Below, piece after piece: positions 25,335 through 33,474 of a stretch of DNA of 64,000 bases. A program made the position numbers and the translations under genes. Numbering within the stretch: the first letter of the stretch is position 1; the number at the start of each line of letters is the position of its first letter. The stretch covers positions 620,001 to 684,000 of the forward strand of contig NZ_JBNAGH010000002.1 in the NCBI RefSeq assembly GCF_049801095.1, in the 5' to 3' direction. Source of the DNA: Dinoroseobacter sp049801095 (lineage in GTDB: Bacteria; Pseudomonadota; Alphaproteobacteria; Rhodobacterales; Rhodobacteraceae). The notes under the pieces are model-generated. The model was given only the letters and a program-made list of their open reading frames with translations, searched no databases and was not told the DNA's origin.

Positions 25335-26714
25335 TCAGTCGCGCACGATGCTCTGCAACACGCGGTCCAGGGCCGCACCCCGGGTGCTGGTCGCCGGTGC
25401 GTTGGAAACCGCGTTGTAGTAGACCTCCGGGTCATAGGTCGGCACGGGTAGGCCCAGATACTCCACCGTCATCAGCCCCATGGATTGCAGCAGGTCATAG
25501 ACCGCCTGCACGGCGGAAATCTCGGCCGACAGGAGGGAGGTTCGAGCGTCGAGCACATCCTGCTCGGCGTCCAGTACATCCAGCGTGGTCCGCGCGCCGA
25601 GACGCGCCTCTTCGGTCACGCCTTCGAAGGCCACTTCGGCGGCTTCCACCTGACGCCGCGTGGCGTCAATCGTGGCCCGGGTCACGAGGATATCGGCCCA
25701 GGCAATCCCGACACTCTGCCGGATGATCAGCACAGACTGGTTCAGCCCGGCCCGTGCGTTGTCAACCGAAGCCAGCGCCTGGCGATAGGCCGCGCTCAGC
25801 CCGCCACCCTGATAGATCGGGCCGGTGATCGACAGGCCGATGGACGAGTCGTTGGTGTCATCCAGCCGATCGCGGATGTTGCGCGTCACGCTGGCCTGAG
25901 CATTGGCAGAGGGCAGAATGGCGCGTTCGGCCACTTCGGCCGCAATCTCGGAGGCGCGCACATTGTGGCGGGCCTGCAGGATCGAGGGATGAGTGCGCTC
26001 TGCAATCGAGACAGCCTCTTCCACGCTGCCAGGGATGGTCGGGGACGGCGGCGGTGGCGAGAGCGCGTTCGGGAAGCTGCCAACAACGGCGCGGTACACC
26101 TCGCGCGCCGAGGCCTGCTGCCCCAGAGCACTGGTCAGGTTCGCATTGGCTTCTGCCAGACGGGCTTCGGCCTGGGCCACATCCGTCCGGGTCACTTCCC
26201 CGACTTCGAACCGGTCCTGGGCCGCGCGCAGCTGTTCGGTGATCACGCGCACGTTATTGCGGCGCAGCTCCACATTGTCATCGGCGAGGCGCACGTTCAG
26301 GAAGGCGCTGACCCCGTTCAACAGGACATCCTGCTCCGTATCCCGCAGGGCTTCACGGGTCGCGAGCACCAGTTCCTTGTTCGCCTCGATCCGCAGGCGC
26401 GAACGCCCGAAATCATAAAGCAACAGCGATGCGGTGACGCCTATCGCTGCACTGTCCCCTTCCGAGGTCAGGGAATCCGTATAGGCATACGACGCCGTGT
26501 AATCGAGGATTGGCCGCAGCCGCGCGGTCGCGATCGCCACATCTTCATCGGCAGAACGCAAAAGCGCCCTGCTCTGTTCGATGAGTTCGCTGTTCTTATA
26601 GGCGTCGACCAGCGCATCGGTCAGAGATTGCGCAGACGCGCCAAGCGCCGTGGAACACGCCAGAACGGCCCCAAGGGCCATGTGTCGGATAGATCTGGTG
26701 AACACTGCCTGCAC
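25335..26714 (-). CDS. tolC: TolC-family outer-membrane channel protein
   Basis: A 459-residue TolC/OEP protein, the outer-membrane duct for type I secretion and RND efflux. A signal peptide ends at ASA (MALGAVLACSTALGASA). The tandem internal repeat is visible: SLTDALVDAYKNSELIEQSRALLRSADEDVAIATARLRPILDYTASY in the first half, and AVSIAERTHPSILQARHNVRASEIAAEVAERAILPSANAQASV in the second. The start is GTG 26714, five bases after AGGAG. It could export the RTX protein encoded at 56.7-58.4 kb, but no type I ABC/HlyD pair is present in the window. Confidence 0.92.
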   Translation of the reverse strand: MQAVFTRSIRHMALGAVLACSTALGASAQSLTDALVDAYKNSELIEQSRALLRSADEDVAIATARLRPILDYTASYAYTDSLTSEGDSAAIGVTASLLLYDFGRSRLRIEANKELVLATREALRDTEQDVLLNGVSAFLNVRLADDNVELRRNNVRVITEQLRAAQDRFEVGEVTRTDVAQAEARLAEANANLTSALGQQASAREVYRAVVGSFPNALSPPPPSPTIPGSVEEAVSIAERTHPSILQARHNVRASEIAAEVAERAILPSANAQASVTRNIRDRLDDTNDSSIGLSITGPIYQGGGLSAAYRQALASVDNARAGLNQSVLIIRQSVGIAWADILVTRATIDATRRQVEAAEVAFEGVTEEARLGARTTLDVLDAEQDVLDARTSLLSAEISAVQAVYDLLQSMGLMTVEYLGLPVPTYDPEVYYNAVSNAPATSTRGAALDRVLQSIVRD

Positions 26715-26768
26715 CTCTCCTGTGATCGAATCACTTTTTAGGTGACTATGCAGTCAGCAGTTTAACGT

Positions 26769-27422
26769 TTAAAGCACAAATGCAGTTGCGCGCTCAAACC
26801 CGTTGAGAACTGGTGCAGATGCGTTGAACTCAAACCGCCAACTCACGTCGCCATCGATCTTGTAGCCCAAACGGCAGACGCCGAGGCCGCCTTCCATGAA
26901 CACTGCCGCGATACGCCCGCCTTCTTTGAGCTGCGCAAGGATCGCCTCAGGCACTTCCTCGACGGCCCCTTGCAGAGTGATCACGTCATAGGGACCGTGC
27001 TTCGGCGCACCCTCCGCCAAAGGCGCCGTGATCAGGGCCGCATTGTCCACATTCTCGGATGACAGGAGCGCTTCGGCATCCCGCGCCAGATCCTCGTCTT
27101 CCTCAACGGCCACAACCGCTTCGGCAAGGCGTGCGATCAGCGCAGTCGAGTAGCCCAGCCCACATCCGAGATCGAGCACCATCTCCTCGGGCTGGATGTC
27201 CAGCGCATCGAGGATCTTCGCCAGCGTCCGCGGCTCCAGCATCACGCGCCCTGCCCCAAGCGGGACATTCTCGCTGACATAGGCGATCTCGCGCTTGTCG
27301 TCCGGCGTGAAGACTTCACGGCGCACGGTCAGCATCGCGTCGATGATATTGAATTTCGTCACATCAGAGGGGCGCACCTGAGTGTCCACCATCATCGTGC
27401 GTCGGGCGGCATAGTCGGTCAT
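26769..27422 (-). CDS. protein-L-isoaspartate O-methyltransferase family protein
   Basis: A 217-residue SAM-dependent methyltransferase of the Pcm family. MVDTQVRPSDVTKFNIIDAMLTVRREVFTPDD is the N-terminal region, SENVPLGAGRVMLEPRTLAKILDAL the substrate loop, VLDLGCGLGYSTALIARLAEAVVAVEED motif I with the acidic motif-II residue, and PYDVITLQGAVEEVPEAILAQLKEGGRI motifs post-I to III. It repairs isoaspartyl residues if canonical. It lies 54 bp upstream of tolC on the same strand, an arrangement I associate with alphaproteobacteria, so cotranscription is likely. Confidence 0.88.
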   Translation of the reverse strand: MTDYAARRTMMVDTQVRPSDVTKFNIIDAMLTVRREVFTPDDKREIAYVSENVPLGAGRVMLEPRTLAKILDALDIQPEEMVLDLGCGLGYSTALIARLAEAVVAVEEDEDLARDAEALLSSENVDNAALITAPLAEGAPKHGPYDVITLQGAVEEVPEAILAQLKEGGRIAAVFMEGGLGVCRLGYKIDGDVSWRFEFNASAPVLNGFERATAFVL

Positions 27423-27606
27423 AGCTCGAACTTTCCAACTGCAGTTATCTGGGTGTGCCATAATGCAGGACGCTGGGCAACGCAGAGCGCCTGCGACACG
27501 GACGCCCGCCCCCTGTCAGGAGCGCGCGCGGGACCCCGAGATTTCCAAAGGGACCCGCTTGCGCGCCAGATACGCCAATGCTAAGCCCTCGCGCACACCA
27601 TGGCGC

Positions 27607-27680
27607 GGCGAGTTGGCGGAGTGGTGACGCAGCGGATTGCAAATCCGTGTACACCGGTTCGATTCCGGTACTCGCCTCCA
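27607..27680 (+). tRNA. tRNA-Cys (GCA)
   Basis: The 7-bp acceptor stem GGCGAGT / ACTCGCC closes a 74-nt cloverleaf. The anticodon loop is ATTGCAAAT (anticodon GCA), the T loop is GTTCGATTC, the discriminator is U as expected for tRNA-Cys, and CCA is encoded. Its 3' half from 27633 is repeated exactly at 51176, marking it as the attachment site of the downstream element. Confidence 0.97.
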
Positions 27681-27683
27681 AAT
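27633..27683. other. attL: left 51-bp attachment repeat inside tRNA-Cys
   Basis: A 51-bp segment from the anticodon stem through the CCA end and three further bases is identical to 51176-51226. The tRNA gene on this side is intact. The flanks diverge immediately (A versus C after CCAAAT). Confidence 0.95.
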
Positions 27684-28005
27684 AAAATCAGATACTTAAA
27701 ACGATTTTAGCAGCCTCGAATGGCAATCTAGGCTCAGCTTAGGCTCTTTATTCGCAGCTTCAACTCACCGCGATAGCTCGCAGCGCAACCAAACTAGCCA
27801 GCCTTGCTGATAGCTCTGTCGGCGGGATGCAGGGGTCGTGAGTTCGAAGTACGCCACTCCCACCAATCAAATCGAACATTTACACCACTATCCAAAGTGT
27901 TTCATCCTCACTTTAGCGTCTTGGCCACTCGGCGATTCTTGTAGCTGTGTATGTACAAAATCGTTTTCGCCCCGTAGGCTTGATGCAGGCAGCGGAGAAA
28001 GCAAT
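27684..28005. other. left end of the island, non-coding; tRNA-like remnant
   Basis: I see no convincing gene here. Two TAGGCTC octamer sites lie at 27729-27747. At 27837-27865 a stretch resembles the T arm and acceptor end of a tRNA: GTGAGTTCGAA followed by CACTCCCACCA. No cloverleaf can be folded, so it may be a relic of an earlier insertion site. The amidohydrolase frame stays open back to 27838, but that part looks non-coding. Confidence 0.5.
27729..27747 (+). promoter_or_regulatory. candidate left arm-type integrase sites
   Basis: TAGGCTCA (27729) and TAGGCTCT (27740) are spaced 11 bp start to start, 46 bp inside attL. The same pair with the same spacing and orientation occurs at the right end (51040 and 51051). 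Confidence 0.6.
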
Positions 28006-29292
28006 TTGCCGACCAAGTATATCAACTGCAACGTCATCAACATCAAGGATGGTACTTGGACGACCAATACAACACTATGCACAGAAGGCGACTTGATAAG
28101 TTATGTCGGAGAGAGACAGGATGACACCTCAAAAGCCCTAAGTGTCGATACGACTGGATTATGGGCAATCCCTGGGCTGATCGATTTGCACGTACACCTC
28201 TGCGACAATCCGTCTCTAAGTGCAACTTCTGAGGACTTTCCAGAGCGGAATTTCCAAGTCGCATTGTCGAATGCGGCAAGGAACGCGCATGAAGCAATTT
28301 CATATGGAATAACGACCCTGAGAGATGTCGGTTCGCCATTTGGAGAAACGCTCAGAGTTCGAAGCGCACTAAGCGGAGTGATGGGAAGCCACCCTAGGAT
28401 TTTTGCTGCTGGCCCAGTCATTACCTATCCTGGCGGACACTATTGTGATCGCGCAATTGAGGTCAAAACTCGATCTCAAATAACCGATGCGGTTCTCAAG
28501 AACGTGGACATGGGCGCCGACCTTATCAAAGTCATGAACGACCCAGAAGACACCGAGGCTAAGGGTAGAGGCTATGACCCGACCTTGAGTTCGGCGGACT
28601 TGGAGTTTCTCGTCAATGAGGCAAACCAATACGGACTGCCGGTCGCTTGTCACACCTTCCCAAGCGAGGACGGAGTGCTGAGGGCAATTCAAGCTGGCTG
28701 CAAAACAATTGAACATGCTGCGCCACTCAACGAGAAGATACTAAGGAAGCTAACAAAGAATGACGTTACGCTCGTCCCAACTATTTCTGCTGCCTTGGAC
28801 GAATTCTCTGAAAAGGAAGTAACATCAAAATTCCCAGCCACCGCAGATGGATTTCGTCAATTCTCTCGTATGAGCTATGCCAGACCTGAAAGTCACGAAT
28901 TAAATCCTAACGGGGTACCGAGCTCGATTCGCACATGGCTCAGCAGATTAACCGAATTCTTGCCGATTGGCTTTGACGATCCGAATGTCCAAATCGCTAC
29001 CGGAACTGATGCCGGCTGTACAGGAACTAATTTTTCGTCACTCATCAGAGAGATATATTTCCTGACCATGTTTGGTGCAAGCAGATTGAGAGCCTTACAG
29101 GGAGCAACGGTGCTAGCGGCGAAAGCGCTAGGGGACAATACCTTAGGCGCCTTGGAGCAGGGAAAGAAGGCTGATATAGTATTTCTAAGCCAGAACCCGT
29201 TGGAAGACCTGCAGGGTCTTTTAATGCCTAGGCTCGTAATCTTGGGTGGAGAACTGGTTTCCGATACTAAGGAAAAGAAATATGCTACATAG
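28006..29292 (+). CDS. metal-dependent amidohydrolase
   Basis: A 428-residue amidohydrolase-superfamily enzyme of the imidazolonepropionase/prolidase-like type. Metal ligands are visible: IDLHVHL (HxH), KVMND with the bridging lysine, VACHTF, KTIEHAAPL and TGTDAGCTGTN with the catalytic aspartate; ILGGELV closes the small beta domain. The start is probably TTG 28006, seven bases after GGAGA. The frame is open to 27838 but enters the attachment-proximal non-coding sequence. It heads an operon with GNAT, peptide and radical SAM genes and overlaps the GNAT gene by 11 bp. It could cleave an amide or lactam in a modified product or a leader fragment. Confidence 0.83.
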   Translation: MPTKYINCNVINIKDGTWTTNTTLCTEGDLISYVGERQDDTSKALSVDTTGLWAIPGLIDLHVHLCDNPSLSATSEDFPERNFQVALSNAARNAHEAISYGITTLRDVGSPFGETLRVRSALSGVMGSHPRIFAAGPVITYPGGHYCDRAIEVKTRSQITDAVLKNVDMGADLIKVMNDPEDTEAKGRGYDPTLSSADLEFLVNEANQYGLPVACHTFPSEDGVLRAIQAGCKTIEHAAPLNEKILRKLTKNDVTLVPTISAALDEFSEKEVTSKFPATADGFRQFSRMSYARPESHELNPNGVPSSIRTWLSRLTEFLPIGFDDPNVQIATGTDAGCTGTNFSSLIREIYFLTMFGASRLRALQGATVLAAKALGDNTLGALEQGKKADIVFLSQNPLEDLQGLLMPRLVILGGELVSDTKEKKYAT

Positions 29293-30082
29293 CGCAACAG
29301 ATACTAGGGCTCTCGAAAGACTGCACTACCAAATGCAATTGTCAGGCTACTTTACGGAGCTTGTGGATAGCCGAGGAGTTCGCTTTGCTTACACCGAGTT
29401 CTTTAATGACGTTTGGTACAATCAAGCATACGACATTCAAGGCGAAGCAAATTCTTTCAATGACATAATACTTGAGACTGAGAACTTCTTTGGAAACAGG
29501 GGGCGCGCTCCTTGCTTCTACACTTCTGATGCCTCGCCGCCTACATTCTCCGAACACTTAGAGCGTTCAGGCTATGAGAAATTTGAAGATGAATCATGGA
29601 TGCTCATTAATGTAAGTGACGTCAAATCCAACGAGCGTGAGCATACAATTTCTACTGTCGTCGACGAATATACTGAGTTCGCAAATGTCTATCGCCAAGG
29701 TTTACCAGGTCCAGAAGTAGAGCAGTATATTGAAGCCGCGATTAAAGGTCATCGATATGCGCCCGGAAACGTCTCAGTAGAGTACCTTATTGCAAAGACG
29801 GGCGGCACGACATCAGGAATGTTAGGGCTCGTTATCATCCCGCCGATCGCTGGAATTTATGCCGTGGCAACTGTGCCTGAGATGAGAAACAAAGGGGTTG
29901 CCCGTGCACTAAACTGCAGAGCGGCGGAAATAGCGAAATCATTGAGTTGTTCTCATATGATGTTACAAACTGTTGCTGGTCAAGAAAGTGAAAACGTATT
30001 CAAAAAAATGGGGTACTGGAGAGCATTCTTGAGACAAGGATACGCACCAAGAGAAATAGTAAAGGACATGAAACATGGGTAA
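29282..30082 (+). CDS. GNAT-family N-acetyltransferase
   Basis: A 266-residue protein with a C-terminal GNAT domain. GMLGLVIIPPIAGIYAVATVPEMRNKGVARALNCRAAEIAKSLSCSHMMLQTV includes the R/Q-x-x-G-x-A acetyl-CoA loop (RNKGVA), and NVFKKMGYWRAF is the last strand. The N-terminal 130 residues look like a second, degenerate GNAT lobe. ATG 29282 follows AAGGAAAAG. Its ends overlap both neighbours (11 bp and 8 bp), so it is translationally coupled within the cargo operon. Possible roles are N-acylation of the pathway product or self-resistance. Confidence 0.78.
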   Translation: MLHSATDTRALERLHYQMQLSGYFTELVDSRGVRFAYTEFFNDVWYNQAYDIQGEANSFNDIILETENFFGNRGRAPCFYTSDASPPTFSEHLERSGYEKFEDESWMLINVSDVKSNEREHTISTVVDEYTEFANVYRQGLPGPEVEQYIEAAIKGHRYAPGNVSVEYLIAKTGGTTSGMLGLVIIPPIAGIYAVATVPEMRNKGVARALNCRAAEIAKSLSCSHMMLQTVAGQESENVFKKMGYWRAFLRQGYAPREIVKDMKHG

Positions 30083-30260
30083 CGTCGATTGGGAATCTAC
30101 TTCCCGCAAGGATAAAAGCGCGCAAGGAAAAGAGTCTTTTGCTCTAGAGAAAGGAGTGTGTTCTAGTCGAAATCTGATTGAATCCGAACGGGACGACGAA
30201 AGTCGAACTGCAGTACGTAGATTCGTGAAGTTGATGATTGCGGGACATAAGCCAGTATGA
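30075..30260 (+). CDS. 61-residue peptide between GNAT and radical SAM genes (candidate precursor or accessory peptide)
   Basis: A small hydrophilic protein, MGNVDWESTSRKDKSAQGKE at the start and AVRRFVKLMIAGHKPV at the end, with one cysteine (residue 29) and no signal or membrane segment. It overlaps the GNAT stop by 8 bp and its TGA overlaps the radical SAM ATG (ATGA), so the three are coupled. Position and size fit a RiPP precursor or a small recognition/accessory subunit of the radical SAM enzyme. I recognise no family, and a core peptide is not obvious. Conserved overlaps argue against a chance frame. Confidence 0.6.
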   Translation: MGNVDWESTSRKDKSAQGKESFALEKGVCSSRNLIESERDDESRTAVRRFVKLMIAGHKPV

Positions 30261-31933
30261 AGTATGTGCTTAACTCAAAAGAACACTCAAATCCAGATGT
30301 TGTCATTGTACGAGCACCAGAGCACAATTATGAGTACCTGCAGTGGCACGAGGACGTAAATGCTGCGTACTTGTTGTCCGTGTTCTTAAAAGCCGGTTAC
30401 GATGCCGAAGTATACGACTATGCGCTTAGGTCGTCCCCGCTCGAATTTAATCCGGAGGAGCTTCTAAAAAAGAGGGCGTCCTTAATAATTTGGGTTGTGG
30501 ATAAACATCCCACAAATAATCCGTTCCATGTTTCTGAGATGATCAGAAAATTTTCGGCCATTGCGTCTTCGGAAAAGCCACATCTATCAATATACGGAAA
30601 CACCCAGGTTGGACCAGAGCGTTTCCTCAGAGAACTACCCATCGATAGTGTCATACTTGGAGAGGAGCATGACGCACTTTCTCTTGTGCGATGCATCATT
30701 GAGGGTAACGACTTGCCGTCAACCACGGGAACAATGTTTAAAGCGAGTGACGGGAAACTGCATGCAACTCCCGTCGCCCCCAGACCAAACCTTGACGATC
30801 TACCCTGGCCAGCGCGTTACTATTTCCATGACTCAAGGCTATCACAGAATCCAAAAGACTACGTTGGCGCAATCATGGCCTCCCGAGGTTGTTACGCCAA
30901 GTGCACCTTTTGCTATATAAGATCAAAAGAGGAAACCCACGGTGAATATTCTTGGCAAGGTCGAGCCCCGGAAGACGTTGTTGATGAAATGTCATTCTTA
31001 TACTTCACTCATGGCGTCCGAGAATTCGCTTTTGTAGACCCGCAATTTTTTGGGCCTGGAAAACGCGGTCATCAATGGGCTTTGAGAATCGCGGACCTTA
31101 TATTGCAGAATGGGCTGAAAGACATAGCCTTTAGCATTTACGCTCGAGCCAATGACATAAGACAGGACAGCATTATGAAGCTAAAGGAGGCTGGTCTATA
31201 TGCTGTCTTTATTGGAGTTGAGTCTTTCTCCCAGGATGTTCTGAACAGATATCGAAAAGGTGTCACTGTCGAAAGAAATGTCGAGGCGATTGAGCTGCTA
31301 ATGCAGCATAACATACGCCTGCGCATGGGATTTATTACATTTGATAGAAACTCGACTTTTGACGAGCTTGAACAGAGCGCGATTGAGTTGGAGCGACTAT
31401 GCGCATTGAGAGGTGATCTCATAACGCAGCCTGTTTTCTTTAATAATTCTCTCACTGCCCTGGAAAATACGCCGTCAAGTGCATTGGTCGACGTAACGGA
31501 AGGCAATGATCAAGAGGTTCGCAACGCAGCACCATTATTATATGAGTACCGCCGGAAACTCAGCAGAGGAAATGGTTCAACCACAAATCCTGATGTGCGT
31601 GTGGAAGTTCTGGCGGAAGCTACAAGAATGCTCGCGGCAGAGCTTACGCAGCGTTCGATCCAACTCGAAGCCCAACTCTCTAAGGATGGTAACGAAACGC
31701 GACCCGCGCAAACCGAGGAGACGATGGCCTGGTTTGATGGATTAACCCCGTTTGCCGTATCTACGTTCACAAAGCTGATTGGTGATGTTAAGAGCCGTAA
31801 GCTTGTTAAGATTGGTGCAGAAGTCGATAGGCTTGCCGAATGGATAGGTACGGAGTGCAAAACTTACGACTCGCTTCATCTTGCGGGACGACAGCTAGAA
31901 GTGGCTTCGTCCAGAACTATTTCGATGGATTGA
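30257..31933 (+). CDS. B12-binding-type radical SAM enzyme
   Basis: A 558-residue enzyme. The N-terminal part (residues ~10-150) has the Rossmann-like pattern of cobalamin-binding domains in class B radical SAM proteins: VVIVRAPEHNYEYLQW, AAYLLSVFLKAGYDAEVYDY, SIYGNTQVGPERFLRELPIDSVILGEEHDAL. The radical SAM core starts with GAIMASRGCYAKCTFCYIRS; the cluster cysteines are C212, C216 and C219 (CxxxCxxC). FAFVDPQFFGP and FIGVESFSQDVLNRYRKGVTVE are later SAM-binding strands. The helical C-terminal 150 residues are unassigned. Such enzymes methylate or rearrange unreactive carbons. Substrate unknown; the adjacent 61-residue peptide is one candidate. Confidence 0.88.
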   Translation: MKYVLNSKEHSNPDVVIVRAPEHNYEYLQWHEDVNAAYLLSVFLKAGYDAEVYDYALRSSPLEFNPEELLKKRASLIIWVVDKHPTNNPFHVSEMIRKFSAIASSEKPHLSIYGNTQVGPERFLRELPIDSVILGEEHDALSLVRCIIEGNDLPSTTGTMFKASDGKLHATPVAPRPNLDDLPWPARYYFHDSRLSQNPKDYVGAIMASRGCYAKCTFCYIRSKEETHGEYSWQGRAPEDVVDEMSFLYFTHGVREFAFVDPQFFGPGKRGHQWALRIADLILQNGLKDIAFSIYARANDIRQDSIMKLKEAGLYAVFIGVESFSQDVLNRYRKGVTVERNVEAIELLMQHNIRLRMGFITFDRNSTFDELEQSAIELERLCALRGDLITQPVFFNNSLTALENTPSSALVDVTEGNDQEVRNAAPLLYEYRRKLSRGNGSTTNPDVRVEVLAEATRMLAAELTQRSIQLEAQLSKDGNETRPAQTEETMAWFDGLTPFAVSTFTKLIGDVKSRKLVKIGAEVDRLAEWIGTECKTYDSLHLAGRQLEVASSRTISMD

Positions 31934-31936
31934 TTG

Positions 31937-32635
31937 ATGGCCCATCGAAATGGAGCTAAGAACCAGCCGGGCGCGCCCATTCCCGGCTCTAAACTGCCTA
32001 TCCAAGTTTCTGTTGAGCTACTATTTATCGCAGTTTTTCTGCTTGCGGTAGTTTGCCTTCCGCTTTACTCATCAACAGCAGCATTCTTACTCGGAATTAT
32101 AGCGATCTTTTCTTCGTTAAACGCGTGGCTAACAGCGCGCGCAGAATTTAGCTACTTCATTACAATTTGGTTTGTCTTGGATCTTTTTCTAATTGTGTTT
32201 TATGCTGCGATCCCCTCATTGCTGCTGCAAGGAAACGAGTATTGGGGTTACTCGCCCTACTTTTGGCTGATGCTTTCTGGGATTGAAGCTGTATATACGC
32301 TTTGGAATTATCTATTTAACAAATTCCGAGGAAGCCTGACAGACCCGCCCCATGAGAGCGCGAAGGAGCTAAACATGTGGATGGTGCGAAGTATCATTGC
32401 TGTAATTTTGAACTTGGGCATTTTTTGGTTTCTATTTTCGGTGGAAGCAGGGCTGAAGTTCAACTTCTCCCTAAGCTGGGTCGCATTCATCTCAGAAACC
32501 CCACTGACGCAAGACCACATTGGGTTTTCGTTGATGGTTCTTGGTGGTATGTATATGGTGTACCTGGAAGGGCTTTGGAACATTCGGCGGTATCGTGACG
32601 AACGTAGCGCTGGTCGGCAGCCTTGGTTGGATTAG
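31937..32635 (+). CDS. multi-pass membrane protein of the cargo operon
   Basis: A 232-residue protein with about six hydrophobic helices (VELLFIAVFLLAVVCLPLY, AAFLLGIIAIFSSLNAWL, YFITIWFVLDLFLIVFYAAIPSLLL, FWLMLSGIEAVYTLWNYLF, IIAVILNLGIFWFLFSV, IGFSLMVLGGMYMVYLEGLWNI). No transporter motif is recognised. ATG 31937 is 3 nt after the radical SAM stop, so it belongs to the same transcript. Export of, or immunity to, the pathway product is a reasonable guess, not shown. Confidence 0.7.
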   Translation: MAHRNGAKNQPGAPIPGSKLPIQVSVELLFIAVFLLAVVCLPLYSSTAAFLLGIIAIFSSLNAWLTARAEFSYFITIWFVLDLFLIVFYAAIPSLLLQGNEYWGYSPYFWLMLSGIEAVYTLWNYLFNKFRGSLTDPPHESAKELNMWMVRSIIAVILNLGIFWFLFSVEAGLKFNFSLSWVAFISETPLTQDHIGFSLMVLGGMYMVYLEGLWNIRRYRDERSAGRQPWLD

Positions 32636-32672
32636 AAATTTATGTCTCGCGATACAAGACGAGGAGAAGTTC

Positions 32673-33284
32673 GTGCCTGACTTAGTTTATGTTGATGGCG
32701 AAACCATCCGATCAATTGCAGTCAAGTACGTTGGGATGGAGATTGGACGAACATCTGGGCGTGAGATAAGTGGAAGTTGGAACTTTTTGATCCAGGGAGA
32801 GGTATCTGGTGCAGAAACGAACTCCGTGATGCGCGACATAAGAGCAATGCTGCCGGAGGATATCGTTCTCGCCGTTGTTCCGAATTTGCCGAGCGAAGTC
32901 GTATTTTCGTCTGTTGGTGAAGCAGTGGAAGCCTTTGCGCAAAGTGGAGAGAACCGCCTCGTTTCTGGAGCGGCTGTAAGGCTCCGAGGCAGGATCGTTG
33001 TTCCAAATCACGACGAGACTCTTGAGTTTGATCCATTCGCTCCGCCCAAACTTGAGTTACCTGTAGTCACATTTCACGACGAGCAGTGTTTCGTTGTTCG
33101 AGTCGAAGGTGATGACTACAGGCTTCCAGTGTACGTGCCGGAAGCAGCAAAATCGCAATTGGTATTCTGTCACGATAATCCAGTAGACTTATTGGGAATT
33201 GTGAAATGGTCTCCTGGATACTCGCCTCGTGGTGGGCGATCTCTGAATTTAGCCGTGCGTGCGGTAGCGCTCTGGCTTCGGTGA
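32673..33284 (+). CDS. hypothetical protein at the end of the cargo operon
   Basis: A 203-residue soluble protein starting at GTG 32673, six bases after GAGGAG. It appears to be alpha/beta with many short hydrophobic strands (VVFSSVGEAVEAFAQ, AAVRLRGRIVVPNHDETLEFDPF, FHDEQCFVVRVEGDDYRLPVYV). No known domain is recognised. It follows the membrane protein by 37 bp on the same strand and shares the low-GC composition of the cargo block. The frame is open upstream to 32541, overlapping the membrane protein gene, but no ribosome site supports that start. Confidence 0.6.
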   Translation: MPDLVYVDGETIRSIAVKYVGMEIGRTSGREISGSWNFLIQGEVSGAETNSVMRDIRAMLPEDIVLAVVPNLPSEVVFSSVGEAVEAFAQSGENRLVSGAAVRLRGRIVVPNHDETLEFDPFAPPKLELPVVTFHDEQCFVVRVEGDDYRLPVYVPEAAKSQLVFCHDNPVDLLGIVKWSPGYSPRGGRSLNLAVRAVALWLR

Positions 33285-33474
33285 GGGATTTCGATTAATC
33301 GAGACATGATTGGGCAGAACACCCTGATTTCCCATGGTTCAGAACCCTTGAGGTAATGTCTTTGCATTCGATCGTTACTATAATGCCGCTTTTATTGCCT
33401 TTTTGCTTTCAAGAGACTTGATTAGAGTTTGGCCTCTTTTCCGCTCTGGTTCACCATCAGTGATGGAAAGAATG

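Noticed and set aside
27838..28005. N-terminal extension of the amidohydrolase from GTG 27838
   Set aside because: The extension is Cys/Ser/His-rich, has no homology, covers the tRNA-like remnant, and a ribosome site favours TTG 28006.
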